Positions 16,332 through 25,522 of a stretch of 64,000 bases of DNA are shown here, in pieces. The notes below the pieces were generated by a model. It saw only the letters and a program-made list of their open reading frames with translations, did not search any database and was not told the origin of the DNA. The stretch is from CALFMR01 sp035550595 (GTDB lineage Bacteria > Acidobacteriota > Vicinamibacteria > Vicinamibacterales > SCN-69-37): contig DASZOV010000074.1 in the NCBI GenBank assembly GCA_035550595.1, positions 1 to 64,000 on the forward strand, in the 5' to 3' direction. Position numbers and translations under genes: made by a program. Positions within the stretch are counted from its first letter, which is position 1. Every line of letters begins with the position of its first letter.

Positions 16332-17167
16332 TTTTCCACCGGCGCGCCGACGAGGTTGCCCCATTCGGTCCACGACCCGTCGTAGTTCCTGACGTTCGTG
16401 AAGCCGAGCAGATACTTCAGCACGAACCACGTGTGGCTCGAGCGCTCGCCGATACGGCAGTAGGCGATGACGTGCTTGTCGGCCGTCACGCCCTGCGCGC
16501 CGTACAGCGCCGCCAGTTCCTCACGACTCTTGAACGTGCCGTCGTCATTGGCCGCCTTGCTCCAGGGGATGTTGCGCGCACCAGGAATGTGTCCGCCGCG
16601 CTGCGCCGTTTCGGGCAGTCCGGGCGGCGCCAGGATCTCGCCCGTGAACTCCTGCGGGCCGCGCACGTCGACGAGCACGGTGTCGCTGCGTTGATAGGCC
16701 TGCTGCACGTCGGGCAGGAGCGCGCGAATCGACAGGTCCGGATCCTTCGCTTTGTAGGTGGTGGGTGTGGGCGCCGCCGTCTTCGTGTCGAGCTCGCGTC
16801 CTTCGGCCAGCCACTTCTTGCGGCCGCCGTCCACGATCCGTACGTCCTGGTGACCGTAAATTTTGAGCTGCCAGAACGCCCAGGCCGCGAACCAGTTGTT
16901 ATTGTCGCCGTAGAGCACGATGGTCGTGTCGGGCGTGATGCCGGACTTACCGAGCAGCGCTTCCAGCTTGTCCTTCGGCAGGATGTCGCGCACGACCGGA
17001 TCGGCCAGTTGCGTGGTCCAGTTCCAGCCCACCGCGTTCGGCACGTGCCCCTGATTGTAGGCCGTCGTGTCGACGTCGACCTCGACGAACCGGACCTTCG
17101 GATCCTGCAGGTGCGCTGCCACCCAGTCCGTCGTCACGACTACTTCGGAACTGCTTGTCGTTGCCAT
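16328..17167 (-). CDS. Thiosulfate/3-mercaptopyruvate-type sulfurtransferase (tandem rhodanese)
   Basis: A 279-residue protein with two rhodanese domains. The inactive N-terminal one (VTTDWVAAHLQDPKVRFVEVD, GHVPNAVGWNW) covers about residues 10-130. The catalytic C-terminal one (VLVDVRGPQEFTGE, GHIPGARNIPW) carries the active-site loop CRIGERSSHTW. The first loop residues after the Cys (RIGERS) suggest thiosulfate as sulfur donor. The start follows from GGAGGTAGGG before ATG 17167. Cytoplasmic: no signal peptide. It lies about 410 bases downstream of cysI on the same strand. Confidence 0.93.
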   Translation of the reverse strand: MATTSSSEVVVTTDWVAAHLQDPKVRFVEVDVDTTAYNQGHVPNAVGWNWTTQLADPVVRDILPKDKLEALLGKSGITPDTTIVLYGDNNNWFAAWAFWQLKIYGHQDVRIVDGGRKKWLAEGRELDTKTAAPTPTTYKAKDPDLSIRALLPDVQQAYQRSDTVLVDVRGPQEFTGEILAPPGLPETAQRGGHIPGARNIPWSKAANDDGTFKSREELAALYGAQGVTADKHVIAYCRIGERSSHTWFVLKYLLGFTNVRNYDGSWTEWGNLVGAPVEK

Positions 17168-17579
17168 CCCTACCTCCATTACGTGAAGTCGACCGCGCGT
17201 CCGCGTGCGCCTCGAACCGGCGCGCGCCGCGCGAGGATTGCCGGGACCGCGCAGGGCGTCGTGCGGTGCCCGTGCGAGTGCTCGAACGTCCGAGCCCGGC
17301 CTCGCGGCGTTCGACTGATGTCAGGAAATCGAGGTCCCCCGGACGGCCGCAGGCCTCCGGGGCGTGGTACAGCCGCAACGACAGCGTCGCGTCCGCGTGT
17401 CGCGCGGGTGGCGCGTCTCCGCGAGGGGAGCGGCAGGCAGCCACGTCAAAGTCTGGAAGGCAACGCGCATGGTGATCGACGGTCCCGGCCGGCGTGTCCG
17501 GCGATACAGCGGATGAACGATCCCAGCCAGTTTATCGCACATTCCAGCCATCGAGCGACGGGCGGCGACGCGTGCGCCG
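17168..17579. other. Intergenic region between cysI and the rhodanese gene
   Basis: This 412-base stretch contains the Shine-Dalgarno of the sulfurtransferase gene at its left end. A minus-strand frame of 88 codons has Arg-rich composition and no ribosome binding site, so I do not call it. I see no convincing promoter or terminator. Confidence 0.5.
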
Positions 17580-19310
17580 TCAGTCATTGAAATGTCGGCC
17601 TTCCGTCACCGGCGTGACGTAGCCGGCACGGACGGCGAAGTCGCCAATGCGTTCGCCGGGCAGGTGCTCGACGGCGTAGCGCGCGAAGAGCCCGTCGAGC
17701 GCACTCAGGATCGCAGGTTCACCCGCGTTCTCCAGATACATGCGGTTCAGCCGCTCGCCGTGCGCGCCGCCGCCGAGATACAAGTTGTACTTGCCGAGCG
17801 CGCGACCCGTCAGCGCGATCTCGGCGATGTACGGCCGCGAGCAGCCATTCGGGCAACCGCTCATGCGGATCGTGATCGGCTGCCGCTCGAGTCCGTGCCG
17901 CGCCAGGCTCGCTTCGAGCTTCGTCAGAAGCGACGGCAGGTAGCGCTCGCTCTCGGCCATGGCGAGCCCGCACGTCGGCAGCGCGACACACGCCATCGCA
18001 TTCAGCCGAAGGCCGCTCCGGTCGTTGAGGGCTAGCAGGCCATGTTCGCGGACGATCGCGTCAATCATCGGCCGTGCCTCCGGCGTGACGCCCGAGACGA
18101 TGAGGTTCTGGTTCGGCGTGAGGCGGAAGGTGCCGGTGTGGACGCGCGCGAGCGCACGCAAGCCGTCCATGATCGCGGTCTCGCCGTTCACGACGCGGCC
18201 GTTCTCGATGAAGAGCGTCAGATGGTCGTGGCCGTCGCGGCCGTGGACCCAGCCCACGGCATCGGCGTTCGACGTGAAGTGGAACAGGCGTGCCGGCGCG
18301 AACGACTGGCCGAGCCGCGCTTCGATCTCGCCGACGATCCAGTCCAGGCCCTTGTCGTCGATCGTGTACTTGAACCGCGCGTGCGCGCGGTCCGCGCGGT
18401 CGCCGAAATCGCGTTGCACACTCATGACCGCATCGATGACGGGCATGACGCGATCGACCGGCACGTACCCGATCGGACTCGCCAGCCGCGGATAGGTGTG
18501 CGGCGCCGAGTCGGTGCGGCCCATGCCGCCGCCAATCACCACGTTGAAGCCGACGAGCCGCCCGTCCTCTTCGATCGCGATGAAGCCGAGATCCTGCGCG
18601 TAGATGTCGATGTCGTTCGACGGTGGCAGCACGAAGCCGATCTTGAACTTGCGCGGCATGTACGACCGGCCGTAGAACGGCTCTTCGGGCTCGGACGAGG
18701 CGACGCGTTCGTCGCCGTACCAGATCTCGTGATACGCGCGCGACTTCCACGTGGCGTGTTCGCTGGCGCGTTTCGCCCAGTCGTAGATCTCCGCGTGCAG
18801 GGGCGACACATCCGGATTGACCGAGCACATCACGCCGCGCGTGTCGTCGCCGCAAGCCGCGATCGTGTCGAGCAGCACGTCGTGGAGACCCTGAATCGTC
18901 GCGCGGAGGTGGTGCTTCAGCACCCAGTGAAATTGGATCGTCTGGCGCGTCGTGATGCGCAGCGTCTCGCGCCCGTGCGCGCGCGCCAGCTCGTCGAGCT
19001 TCAGCCACTGCGCCGGCGTGCACACGCCGCCCGGCAGCCGGACCCGGATCATGAACATGTAGGCCGGCTCGAGCTTCTGCCGGCGCCGCTCGTCGCGCAG
19101 ATCGCGGTCGTCCTGCTGGTAGACGCCGTGGAACTTGAGCAGCTTCGGGCCCGTCCCGGGCACGGCGCCGGTGATTCGATCGAGCAGGCCCGTCGCGATC
19201 GTGCCGCGCAGTTGCCGGCTCGAGGCCTTCAGCGTTTCGTCCGGGCTGAGCGCTTCGAGCGGCTGCGACAGGTCGTGGCGGCGATCGACGGCAGCGTGTG
19301 GCGTCAGCAT
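17580..19310 (-). CDS. cysI: Sulfite reductase hemoprotein subunit
   Basis: A 576-residue siroheme/4Fe-4S reductase. Pattern: LKFHGVYQQDDRDLRDERR near residue 55, MFMIRVRLPGGVCTPAQW, LRITTRQTIQFHWV, a second half with FRLTPNQNLIVSGV, and the cluster cysteines in CVALPTCGLA and SGCPNGCSRPY. It would convert sulfite to sulfide with six electrons supplied by the flavoprotein encoded directly upstream. A nitrite reductase is a weaker alternative. The ATG lies 13 bases after the cysJ stop codon with GGAG upstream. Confidence 0.93.
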   Translation of the reverse strand: MLTPHAAVDRRHDLSQPLEALSPDETLKASSRQLRGTIATGLLDRITGAVPGTGPKLLKFHGVYQQDDRDLRDERRRQKLEPAYMFMIRVRLPGGVCTPAQWLKLDELARAHGRETLRITTRQTIQFHWVLKHHLRATIQGLHDVLLDTIAACGDDTRGVMCSVNPDVSPLHAEIYDWAKRASEHATWKSRAYHEIWYGDERVASSEPEEPFYGRSYMPRKFKIGFVLPPSNDIDIYAQDLGFIAIEEDGRLVGFNVVIGGGMGRTDSAPHTYPRLASPIGYVPVDRVMPVIDAVMSVQRDFGDRADRAHARFKYTIDDKGLDWIVGEIEARLGQSFAPARLFHFTSNADAVGWVHGRDGHDHLTLFIENGRVVNGETAIMDGLRALARVHTGTFRLTPNQNLIVSGVTPEARPMIDAIVREHGLLALNDRSGLRLNAMACVALPTCGLAMAESERYLPSLLTKLEASLARHGLERQPITIRMSGCPNGCSRPYIAEIALTGRALGKYNLYLGGGAHGERLNRMYLENAGEPAILSALDGLFARYAVEHLPGERIGDFAVRAGYVTPVTEGRHFND

Positions 19311-19323
19311 CGCGAAAACTCCG

Positions 19324-21165
19324 TCAGTACACGTCACGTTGATACCTATGCGACTGCTGGAGCGTGTGGACGTACTCGACCGCCGCGTCGCGATCACGTC
19401 CACCCGCGCACTCCACGATCGTGACGAGCGCCTCGTCGACGTCGGGCGCCATCCGCGTCGCATCGCCGCACACGTACACGTGGGCGCCGTCCTCGAGCCA
19501 GTCGAAGACGGCGCGCGCCTGCTCGACGAGCCGGTGCTGCACGTACACCTTGTCTGCTGCGTCCCGCGAGAAAGCGACGTCCATCCGCGTCAGGACGCCG
19601 CGCTTCAGCAGATCCTGCCATTCGACCTGATAGAGAAAATCCGTCCGGAAGTGTCGTTCGCCGAACACGAGCCACGACCGCCCAGCCGCGCCGCGCGCCT
19701 CGCGCTCCTGGAGAAACGCCCGATACGGTGCGACGCCAGTGCCCGCGCCAATCATCAGGATGGGGACGTCGTCGTGGGGGAGCCGAAAGTGCGGATTCGC
19801 CTGCACGTAGACGGGAAGCGTCTCGCCCGTTGCGCAGCGATCGGCGAGATGGCCGGACGCTACGCCCGTGCGTTCGCGGCCGTGCAGCGTGTAGCGGACG
19901 ACCGAGACGGTCAGGTGGACTTCGTCCGGCACTGCGGAGAGGCTCGAGGCGATCGAGTAGAGACGCCGCGTCAGCGGTCGAAGCGCTTTCAACAACGTCT
20001 CGGCCGAAATGCCTGGCGCCCGATAGCGTTCGACGAGATCGATGACGTGGTGCGTGCGGATGAGCGCCGCACGCTCCGCCGCGCCCTCGGTCGTCGTCAG
20101 CCGCCGCAGATCGTCTGCGCCGGTGACTTCCGTCCAGACGTCGATGAATCGCGGTGTCACCGTCGCGATCTCGTAGTCGCTCGTCAATGCGTCGGCCAAC
20201 GTTGTCGTGCGCTTCGCGAGTGTGACCGGCGTGTCGCCCGATAGCGCGAGGCACTCGATCAATTGATCGACGACTTGCGGGTCGTTGCGTACGACGACGC
20301 CGAGCGCATCGCCGGGAGTGAAGGTGAGTCCACCCTCGGGAAAGGAGAGCTCGACGTGACGCGTTTCCTTCGTCGACCCACGGCCGGTCAGGACGAGGTT
20401 GCCGACGACGGTCGCCGTGAGGGGATGTTGACGATCGACCACGACGGCCGCCGGTGCGACGGCAACACGACCGTCGCGCCCGGCGGCGACACTCGTGGGC
20501 GATGCTGAGGAAGCGAGTGTGGCCAGGACCGCGTCCGTCCAGCTCGATGCGGGGGCATCGAAGTCCACGTCGCAGTCGATCCGCTCGTGCAGGCGTGCCG
20601 CACCGAGCGCCTCGAGCCGGCGGTCGAGCCGCTTGCCCGCCTCGCAGAAATGTTCGTACGACGAGTCGCCGAGCGCCAGGACGGCGTATCGCAGGTCGGA
20701 CAGCCGCGGCGCTTTCGGCCCTTCGAGGAATTCGAAGAACGAGGCGGCCGGTTGTGGTGGATCGCCGTCACCGTGCGTGCTCGTGATGAGAAGCACGTCG
20801 TCGGCGTCCTTGAGACGCCGCGGCATGTACTCCGCCATGTCGATGGCCGACGCCGGCAGACCGAGTGCGCCCGCGCGATCCGCGAGTGTTCGCGCCAGCG
20901 CCGCGCTGTTACCGGTCTCGCTGCCGTACAGAATCGTCAGCGTGCGGACGGGCGCAGCCGTCGCGGACGCGATTCCCGGCGATGGCTCGTCGAGTACGGC
21001 GCCGCGGCTGACGCCGCCGAGCGCGAAGAGATAGCCGCTCACCCAGAGCGCCTGCGCCGCGCTCAGCGACGTGGCCAGCGCTTGCAGATCGTTCCACTGA
21101 CGGGACGTGAGGATGTCAGGCCGGATGGTCGTAGGGGCTGAAGGCAGGTCGACGGCCTGGGTCAT
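19324..21165 (-). CDS. cysJ: Sulfite reductase flavoprotein subunit
   Basis: A 613-residue flavoprotein. Flavodoxin domain about residues 75-215 (ILYGSETGNSAALARTL, ITSTHGDGDPP, VLALGDSSYEHFCEAG), FAD domain (TRRLYSIASSLSAVPDEVHL) and NADP domain (ILMIGAGTGVAPYRAFLQER, VYVCGDATRMAPDVD), ending in the terminal Tyr usual for this family. It passes electrons from NADPH to the hemoprotein. ATG 21165 is chosen because upstream codons are Arg-rich and unlike the family; no strong ribosome binding site. Divergent from a LysR gene, the usual control arrangement. Confidence 0.93.
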   Translation of the reverse strand: MTQAVDLPSAPTTIRPDILTSRQWNDLQALATSLSAAQALWVSGYLFALGGVSRGAVLDEPSPGIASATAAPVRTLTILYGSETGNSAALARTLADRAGALGLPASAIDMAEYMPRRLKDADDVLLITSTHGDGDPPQPAASFFEFLEGPKAPRLSDLRYAVLALGDSSYEHFCEAGKRLDRRLEALGAARLHERIDCDVDFDAPASSWTDAVLATLASSASPTSVAAGRDGRVAVAPAAVVVDRQHPLTATVVGNLVLTGRGSTKETRHVELSFPEGGLTFTPGDALGVVVRNDPQVVDQLIECLALSGDTPVTLAKRTTTLADALTSDYEIATVTPRFIDVWTEVTGADDLRRLTTTEGAAERAALIRTHHVIDLVERYRAPGISAETLLKALRPLTRRLYSIASSLSAVPDEVHLTVSVVRYTLHGRERTGVASGHLADRCATGETLPVYVQANPHFRLPHDDVPILMIGAGTGVAPYRAFLQEREARGAAGRSWLVFGERHFRTDFLYQVEWQDLLKRGVLTRMDVAFSRDAADKVYVQHRLVEQARAVFDWLEDGAHVYVCGDATRMAPDVDEALVTIVECAGGRDRDAAVEYVHTLQQSHRYQRDVY

Positions 21166-21279
21166 GCCCGACCGCCATGGCGTCGGCCACGCACTCGATC
21201 GACCGTCAGTCCAGAACGCGCGTGCATACCGTGCGATCGATCGTGGCATCGCGATTCGACGTGGGGCAAATGAATGTTC

Positions 21280-21295
21280 TTGCAGGATGTTCCAA
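21280..21295. promoter_or_regulatory. Possible LysR-type regulator binding site
   Basis: TTG-N10-CAA (TTGCAGGATGTTCCAA) is in the 228-base gap between cysJ and the divergent LysR gene. LysR regulators commonly bind such dyads upstream of a divergent target. The core is only partly symmetric. Confidence 0.3.
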
Positions 21296-21393
21296 CTTTT
21301 TCTGCTGGATAGGCCGCGTGCGGTCGGTCGTGGCCGCCAATCGGAGTACGATCGCGGCGGCGCGCGTTGGCTTCAGGCGCCGCGGATCACGGC

Positions 21394-22248
21394 ATGGACA
21401 TCGATCAGGCCCGGACGTTTCTCGCCATCGTCGCGCAGGGCAGTTTCGCATCGGCGGGCGAGCAGTTGCACCTCACGCAGACCGCGGTCAGCGCACGAAT
21501 TCGAACGCTCGAGGATCAGTTGGACGCGCGACTGTTCGTCCGCGACAAGTCCGGCGCGCGGTTGACGGGCGCCGGCGAACGTTTCGTCCGCTACGCGACG
21601 GCGCTCGTGCGCGCGTGGGAGGATGCGCGCCAGCAAGTGGCGCTCCCCGCCGGCCGCGACCGTTCCGTCGTCATTGGCGGGGAAGTCAGCTTGTGGCAGC
21701 CGCTCCTGCCGGAGTGGCTGTTGTGGATGCAACGTCATTGTCCCGACGTCGCCGTTCGCGTGGAAGTGGAGATCGCTGATCGACTCATCGAGCGCGTGCA
21801 GGAAGGCACGCTCGATCTCGCCGTCGTCTACGGCCCGTCGCAGCGTCCAAATCTCGTCGTCGAACTCCTGATGGAAGAGAAGCTCGTCATGGTGACGACC
21901 GATCCTGGCGGGCAGTGGAACGCGCCGACATACGTGCACGTCGACTGGGGTGCTGCGTTCAATGCCAGTTGCTGGGCCGCGTTCCCGGAGCTGAGCGGAC
22001 CGGGCGTCTCGACGTCGCTTGGACCACTGGCGCTCGAGTACCTCCAAGCGTCGGGCGGCTCCGGATATTTTCGTTCGAGCGCGGTGCAGGAACTCGTGGA
22101 GCGCGGCCATTTGTACCGCGTATCCGGCGCGCCCGAGTTCTCGCACTCGATCTACGCCGTCTATCCGTCGTGTGTCGGTAACGAGACGCTTGATCGCGTG
22201 CGCGAGGGGCTGCGCGCGTGCCTGCCCGTCCGCGAGCCGCGCGCGTAG
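21394..22248 (+). CDS. LysR family transcriptional regulator
   Basis: A 284-residue regulator. Winged HTH at residues 1-60 (MDIDQARTFLAIVAQGSFASAGEQLHLTQTAVSARIRTLEDQL), then a two-lobed inducer domain (VVIGGEVSLWQPLLPEWLLWM, LDLAVVYGPSQRPNLVVELL). Its divergence from cysJI suggests it governs sulfite reduction; the effector is unknown. ATG 21394 begins the conserved domain exactly. A start nine codons upstream is possible. Confidence 0.93.
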   Translation: MDIDQARTFLAIVAQGSFASAGEQLHLTQTAVSARIRTLEDQLDARLFVRDKSGARLTGAGERFVRYATALVRAWEDARQQVALPAGRDRSVVIGGEVSLWQPLLPEWLLWMQRHCPDVAVRVEVEIADRLIERVQEGTLDLAVVYGPSQRPNLVVELLMEEKLVMVTTDPGGQWNAPTYVHVDWGAAFNASCWAAFPELSGPGVSTSLGPLALEYLQASGGSGYFRSSAVQELVERGHLYRVSGAPEFSHSIYAVYPSCVGNETLDRVREGLRACLPVREPRA

Positions 22249-22267
22249 GTCGCAAGGCCGCGCGGCG

Positions 22268-23452
22268 CTAGTCGTCGCCCCGCGCGAGTCGCGTGACGAA
22301 CGGGCGCACGCCGGGCGGCAGCGGAATGCTCGAGACTTTCGCGAAGAGCTGCACGGGGTCGATCGTTTCGTTCACGATCCCTTCGAGCACGCGTCCGATC
22401 GACGGCGATGCCGCCGCGCGCCGCGCCAACAAATCGCCTACCCACGCGGTCGCGAGCACGTGTTCCGCGATTTCATATCCGCGATATTTCGGTTTCAGCT
22501 CCGCGGCAATGGCGGCGGGATAGCGCTGCAGGCATGCCTCGTCGCCAGTCTTCAGATACTCGAGGACGACCCGCGCGGCCACTTCGGCGCTTTCCATGGC
22601 TTTGCCGATGCCTTCGCCCGTGAACTGGAACGTCGTGCCGATGCTCTCGCCGATGCGCACGACGTGGCCGACGGTCATGGCTGACTCCTTGAGTCCGCAG
22701 CGCAGCCGCGCGCCTTTGGGGGCGGCCACGAACGCGCCGTCGGCCATCAGCGCCTTCGCGAGCGGGAATGACTCGAGGAACCGCGTGAAGTGAACGCGCA
22801 GGTTGACGCCGTCGGCCGCGCGCCGGCGGAACACGCCGACGCCGACGTTGTACTCGCCGCTGGTCAGCGGGAAGATCCAGCCATAACCTGGCAGGATCGC
22901 GCGATCCAGCGAGAGGATGAGGCGATCGATTTCGACCGTCGATCGCACGTAGCCGCGGATGGCAAGTCCGTCGGGGCGTCCCATCGGCAGTCCCAGCCGG
23001 CCGGCGAGCACGACATCCGCGCCGGTCGCGACGAGGACGACACGGGCCGTGAAGGGGCCGACACGCGGCGTCGTGTGTGGGTCGTCGATTGACGTGACGG
23101 TGAGCTTTTCGAAGGTGGCGCCGGCCGCGATCGCGGTCTCCACGAGGAACGCATCGAAGTCGACGCGCCGGATCGTCACGAACCGCGCGGGGATCCGCAC
23201 TTCGATCCGGCTCGCGCTGAACCCGGACGCGGCGTCGACCACTCGTCCGCGCCGGCTGACCTCGTCGAGCAGGCCGAGCCGATCGAGCACGCGCAGCGCG
23301 TCCGGTGTCAGCGCGTCGCCGCAGACTTTCTCGCGCGGAAAGTCCTTCTTGTCGCAGAGCAGCACCTTTGCACCGGCGCGCGCCAGCACGATCGCCGCTG
23401 TGGCACCGGCCGGTCCAGCACCAATGATGGCGACGTCCCACGGTTCGTTCAT
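22268..23452 (-). CDS. Geranylgeranyl reductase-like FAD oxidoreductase
   Basis: A 394-residue flavoenzyme. N-terminal FAD-binding VAIIGAGPAGATAAIVLARAG; KVCGDALTPDALRVLDRLG is the signature of geranylgeranyl-reductase family members; GYGWIFPLTSGEYNVGVG and GESIGTTFQFTGEGIGKAMESAEVAA complete the FAD site. Members hydrogenate isoprenoid chains of lipids or quinones; the true substrate is unknown. No pathway genes adjoin. It converges on the LysR gene, 19 bases apart. Confidence 0.88.
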   Translation of the reverse strand: MNEPWDVAIIGAGPAGATAAIVLARAGAKVLLCDKKDFPREKVCGDALTPDALRVLDRLGLLDEVSRRGRVVDAASGFSASRIEVRIPARFVTIRRVDFDAFLVETAIAAGATFEKLTVTSIDDPHTTPRVGPFTARVVLVATGADVVLAGRLGLPMGRPDGLAIRGYVRSTVEIDRLILSLDRAILPGYGWIFPLTSGEYNVGVGVFRRRAADGVNLRVHFTRFLESFPLAKALMADGAFVAAPKGARLRCGLKESAMTVGHVVRIGESIGTTFQFTGEGIGKAMESAEVAARVVLEYLKTGDEACLQRYPAAIAAELKPKYRGYEIAEHVLATAWVGDLLARRAAASPSIGRVLEGIVNETIDPVQLFAKVSSIPLPPGVRPFVTRLARGDD

Positions 23453-23708
23453 GATCGATGGCCGCGCGACAGGTGTCGAACGCCGCCCGGCCGCGCAGTA
23501 TCGCAAAACACGATGACGCGCTTCAAGACGTGTGCAGCGACGGGCCCCGCCAGGCGCAGAGGCATTCGATGCACGTCCATGACCGCGACAGGCGGAGCCA
23601 CCGCTACAATGACACCGGCCTGAGGGAGACGTCGCGCGCGGCGTGCCATCTTCGTCAGGTCATCGGACGTCGATAGGCGACGTCCTGACGTGAGCGAAGG
23701 ATGGTGGG

Positions 23709-24284
23709 ATGCCGCTTCTGCAGATTGTGACGGCCAGCGTGCGTGAGGGACGGAAGGGCGGCGCGGTGGCCGCGTGGTTCGAGGGCCAGGCGCGCGCGCA
23801 CGGCGCGTTCGACATCGAGATGATCGATCTCGCCGAGGTCAACCTGCCGATGCTCGCCGAGCCGGAGCATCCACGGTTACGCCATTATCATCACGACTAC
23901 ACGAAGGCCTGGAGCGCGCGCGTCAGCCGTGCGGATGCGTTCGTCTTCGTCACACCTGAATACAACTACTCGCCGGCGCCAGCCCTCCTGAACGCGCTCG
24001 ACCATCTGCTGCACGAGTGGGCGTACAAGCCCGTCGGCTTCGTGAGCTACGGCGGCGTGTCCGGCGGCACCCGCGCCGTCCAGGCGACGAAACTCGTCGT
24101 CACGACGCTGAAGATGATGCCGCTGCCCGAGGCGGTCACGATCCCGTTCTTCACGCGCTATCTGAACACGGAAACCGATGCCTTCGAGCCCGAAGACAAC
24201 CAGGCGCAGGCCGCGGCGACGATGCTGACCGAACTGCGGCGGTGGTCCGACGCGCTGCGTGTGTTGCGGGCGCCAGCGGGATAA
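23709..24284 (+). CDS. NADPH-dependent FMN reductase family protein
   Basis: A 191-residue flavodoxin-like protein: phosphate loop TASVREGRKGGAVAAW, then VTPEYNYSPAPALLNALDHL (the family signature PEYN) and VSYGGVSGGTRAVQ. It would reduce quinones, azo compounds or FMN with NAD(P)H. AAGGA with suitable spacing precedes ATG 23709. A -10-like TACAAT at 23605-23610 is a possible promoter. Single gene. Confidence 0.9.
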   Translation: MPLLQIVTASVREGRKGGAVAAWFEGQARAHGAFDIEMIDLAEVNLPMLAEPEHPRLRHYHHDYTKAWSARVSRADAFVFVTPEYNYSPAPALLNALDHLLHEWAYKPVGFVSYGGVSGGTRAVQATKLVVTTLKMMPLPEAVTIPFFTRYLNTETDAFEPEDNQAQAAATMLTELRRWSDALRVLRAPAG

Positions 24285-24355
24285 TCTCGAGAAAACCACA
24301 CGGTAAGCTGTGGTAAACTCCGCGCCTCGAACGTCACCCCTGAGATAACACCGCT

Positions 24356-24592
24356 ATGCAGACCCGCAATGTCTACCGTGTGGTCGTGGGTATTCTGGCC
24401 GTCGGCGTGTCGCTGTCGGCGGCCGGTTCGGTGTCGGGCACGGTGTCCTTCAACTCGAAGGGCCGGGCGTTGACCGTGACGCCGAAATTCGTGGCGTACG
24501 TGACGGGACCTGACGACCTCGCGTCCGGTGGCGTGAAGGCGGCGCTCACGTTCGACGCACCGCGCCTCAAGGCGTTTTCGCGCGCGCGTTGA
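24356..24592 (+). CDS. Small exported protein of unknown function
   Basis: A 78-residue product with a signal-peptide-like N-terminus (VYRVVVGILAVGVSLSAAGS) followed by a strand-rich part (VSGTVSFNSKGRALTVTPKFVAYVTGP) like the start of longer periplasmic proteins. It ends abruptly, so it may be the truncated front of a larger gene. GATAAC six bases before the ATG could drive a leaderless message. Upstream CCACA-N8-TGTGG (24297-24314) may be an operator. I do not recognise a family. Confidence 0.6.
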   Translation: MQTRNVYRVVVGILAVGVSLSAAGSVSGTVSFNSKGRALTVTPKFVAYVTGPDDLASGGVKAALTFDAPRLKAFSRAR

Positions 24593-24619
24593 CGCCCCCG
24601 GTGCCAGACGCCTCGTCAT

Positions 24620-25420
24620 ATGGACTTCGTCGGCAGCGCGCGGCCGCTTTCCGATGACGGTCTCGCGGCCGTGACCGATGCGCTCGGCGCGTCGGCGTCG
24701 GCCATCTGGGCCGTGCTCAGTGTCGAAACCCACGGCTGCGGCTTCCTTCCGGACCGCCGGCCAACCATGCTCTTCGAGCGCCACGTCTTTCACAAACAGA
24801 CCGGCGGCCGGTTCGACGCGTCGCATCCCGCGATCAGCGCGCCCAGTCCAGGCGGTTATCTCGGTGGCGCGAACGAATACACACGACTCGACGAGGCGCT
24901 GACGCTCGACGCTCACGCCGCGCTCAGCAGCGCATCATGGGGACTCGGCCAGATCATGGGCTTCAACGCGCGGCTCACCGGGTTCAAGACGCCAGAAGCC
25001 ATGGTCTCGGTGATGATCGACAGCGAGGACGCGCAGCTTCAGGCGATGGCCCGCTTCCTTCAGGCGCGCCATCTCGATCGGCCGCTCGCGCGCCGCAACT
25101 GGGCCGAATTCGCGCGTGGCTACAACGGCCCGAGTTACAAGAAGAATCAGTACGACACGCGGCTCGCGGCGGCCTACGCGCAGTATGCGCGCGGACCACG
25201 GCCGGATCTATCGGTACGCGCGACGCAACTGTTCCTGACGTTTCTCGGATATGCCCCTGGCATTGTCGATGGCATTCTCGGCAAACGCACGCGCAGCGCG
25301 ATCGTGCTCTTCCGCGAGGGCGAAGGATTGGGATCGTCCGACCGCGTCGACGAGACGCTCATCGTCTCGCTGGGCGCCGCCGTCAGCCGGCTTGGGGCAG
25401 CCGTGCGCGTGCCGGCCTGA
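24620..25420 (+). CDS. N-acetylmuramidase (DUF3380) with peptidoglycan-binding tail
   Basis: A 266-residue protein. The muramidase domain (about residues 10-190) has VLSVETHGCGFLPDRRPTMLFERHVFH with the catalytic Glu, SSASWGLGQIMGFNARLTG and FARGYNGPSYKKNQYDTRLA. A C-terminal peptidoglycan-binding-like repeat (QLFLTFLGYAPGIVDGILGKRTRSAI) follows. This architecture is typical of phage endolysins, but there is no signal peptide and no holin or other phage gene. Possibly a domesticated phage gene or a cell-wall remodeller exported with a partner. No Shine-Dalgarno is visible. Confidence 0.85.
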   Translation: MDFVGSARPLSDDGLAAVTDALGASASAIWAVLSVETHGCGFLPDRRPTMLFERHVFHKQTGGRFDASHPAISAPSPGGYLGGANEYTRLDEALTLDAHAALSSASWGLGQIMGFNARLTGFKTPEAMVSVMIDSEDAQLQAMARFLQARHLDRPLARRNWAEFARGYNGPSYKKNQYDTRLAAAYAQYARGPRPDLSVRATQLFLTFLGYAPGIVDGILGKRTRSAIVLFREGEGLGSSDRVDETLIVSLGAAVSRLGAAVRVPA

Positions 25421-25508
25421 CGCACCTCGCCGACGGTGGCGGCGAAGGCCGTCGACGCGTGCGCGCCCAAGGCTCCGCGGCACACTGTCGTGCGACGGCG
25501 AGTCGCTA

Positions 25509-25514
25509 TAGGCT
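25509..25514 (+). promoter_or_regulatory. -10 box close to the phosphodiesterase start codon
   Basis: TAGGCT eight bases before ATG 25523, with no Shine-Dalgarno between them. Suggests a leaderless or nearly leaderless transcript. Confidence 0.35.
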
Positions 25515-25522
25515 AGGGCGTC

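Noticed and set aside
17321..17587. An 88-codon minus-strand frame in the cysI-rhodanese gap
   Set aside because: Arg/Pro/Thr-rich, no ribosome binding site, and it overlaps the end of cysI by a few bases in another frame.
24620..25420. Prophage remnant
   Set aside because: The muramidase gene is phage-like, but its neighbours are ordinary metabolic genes and no other phage or attachment sequence was seen.
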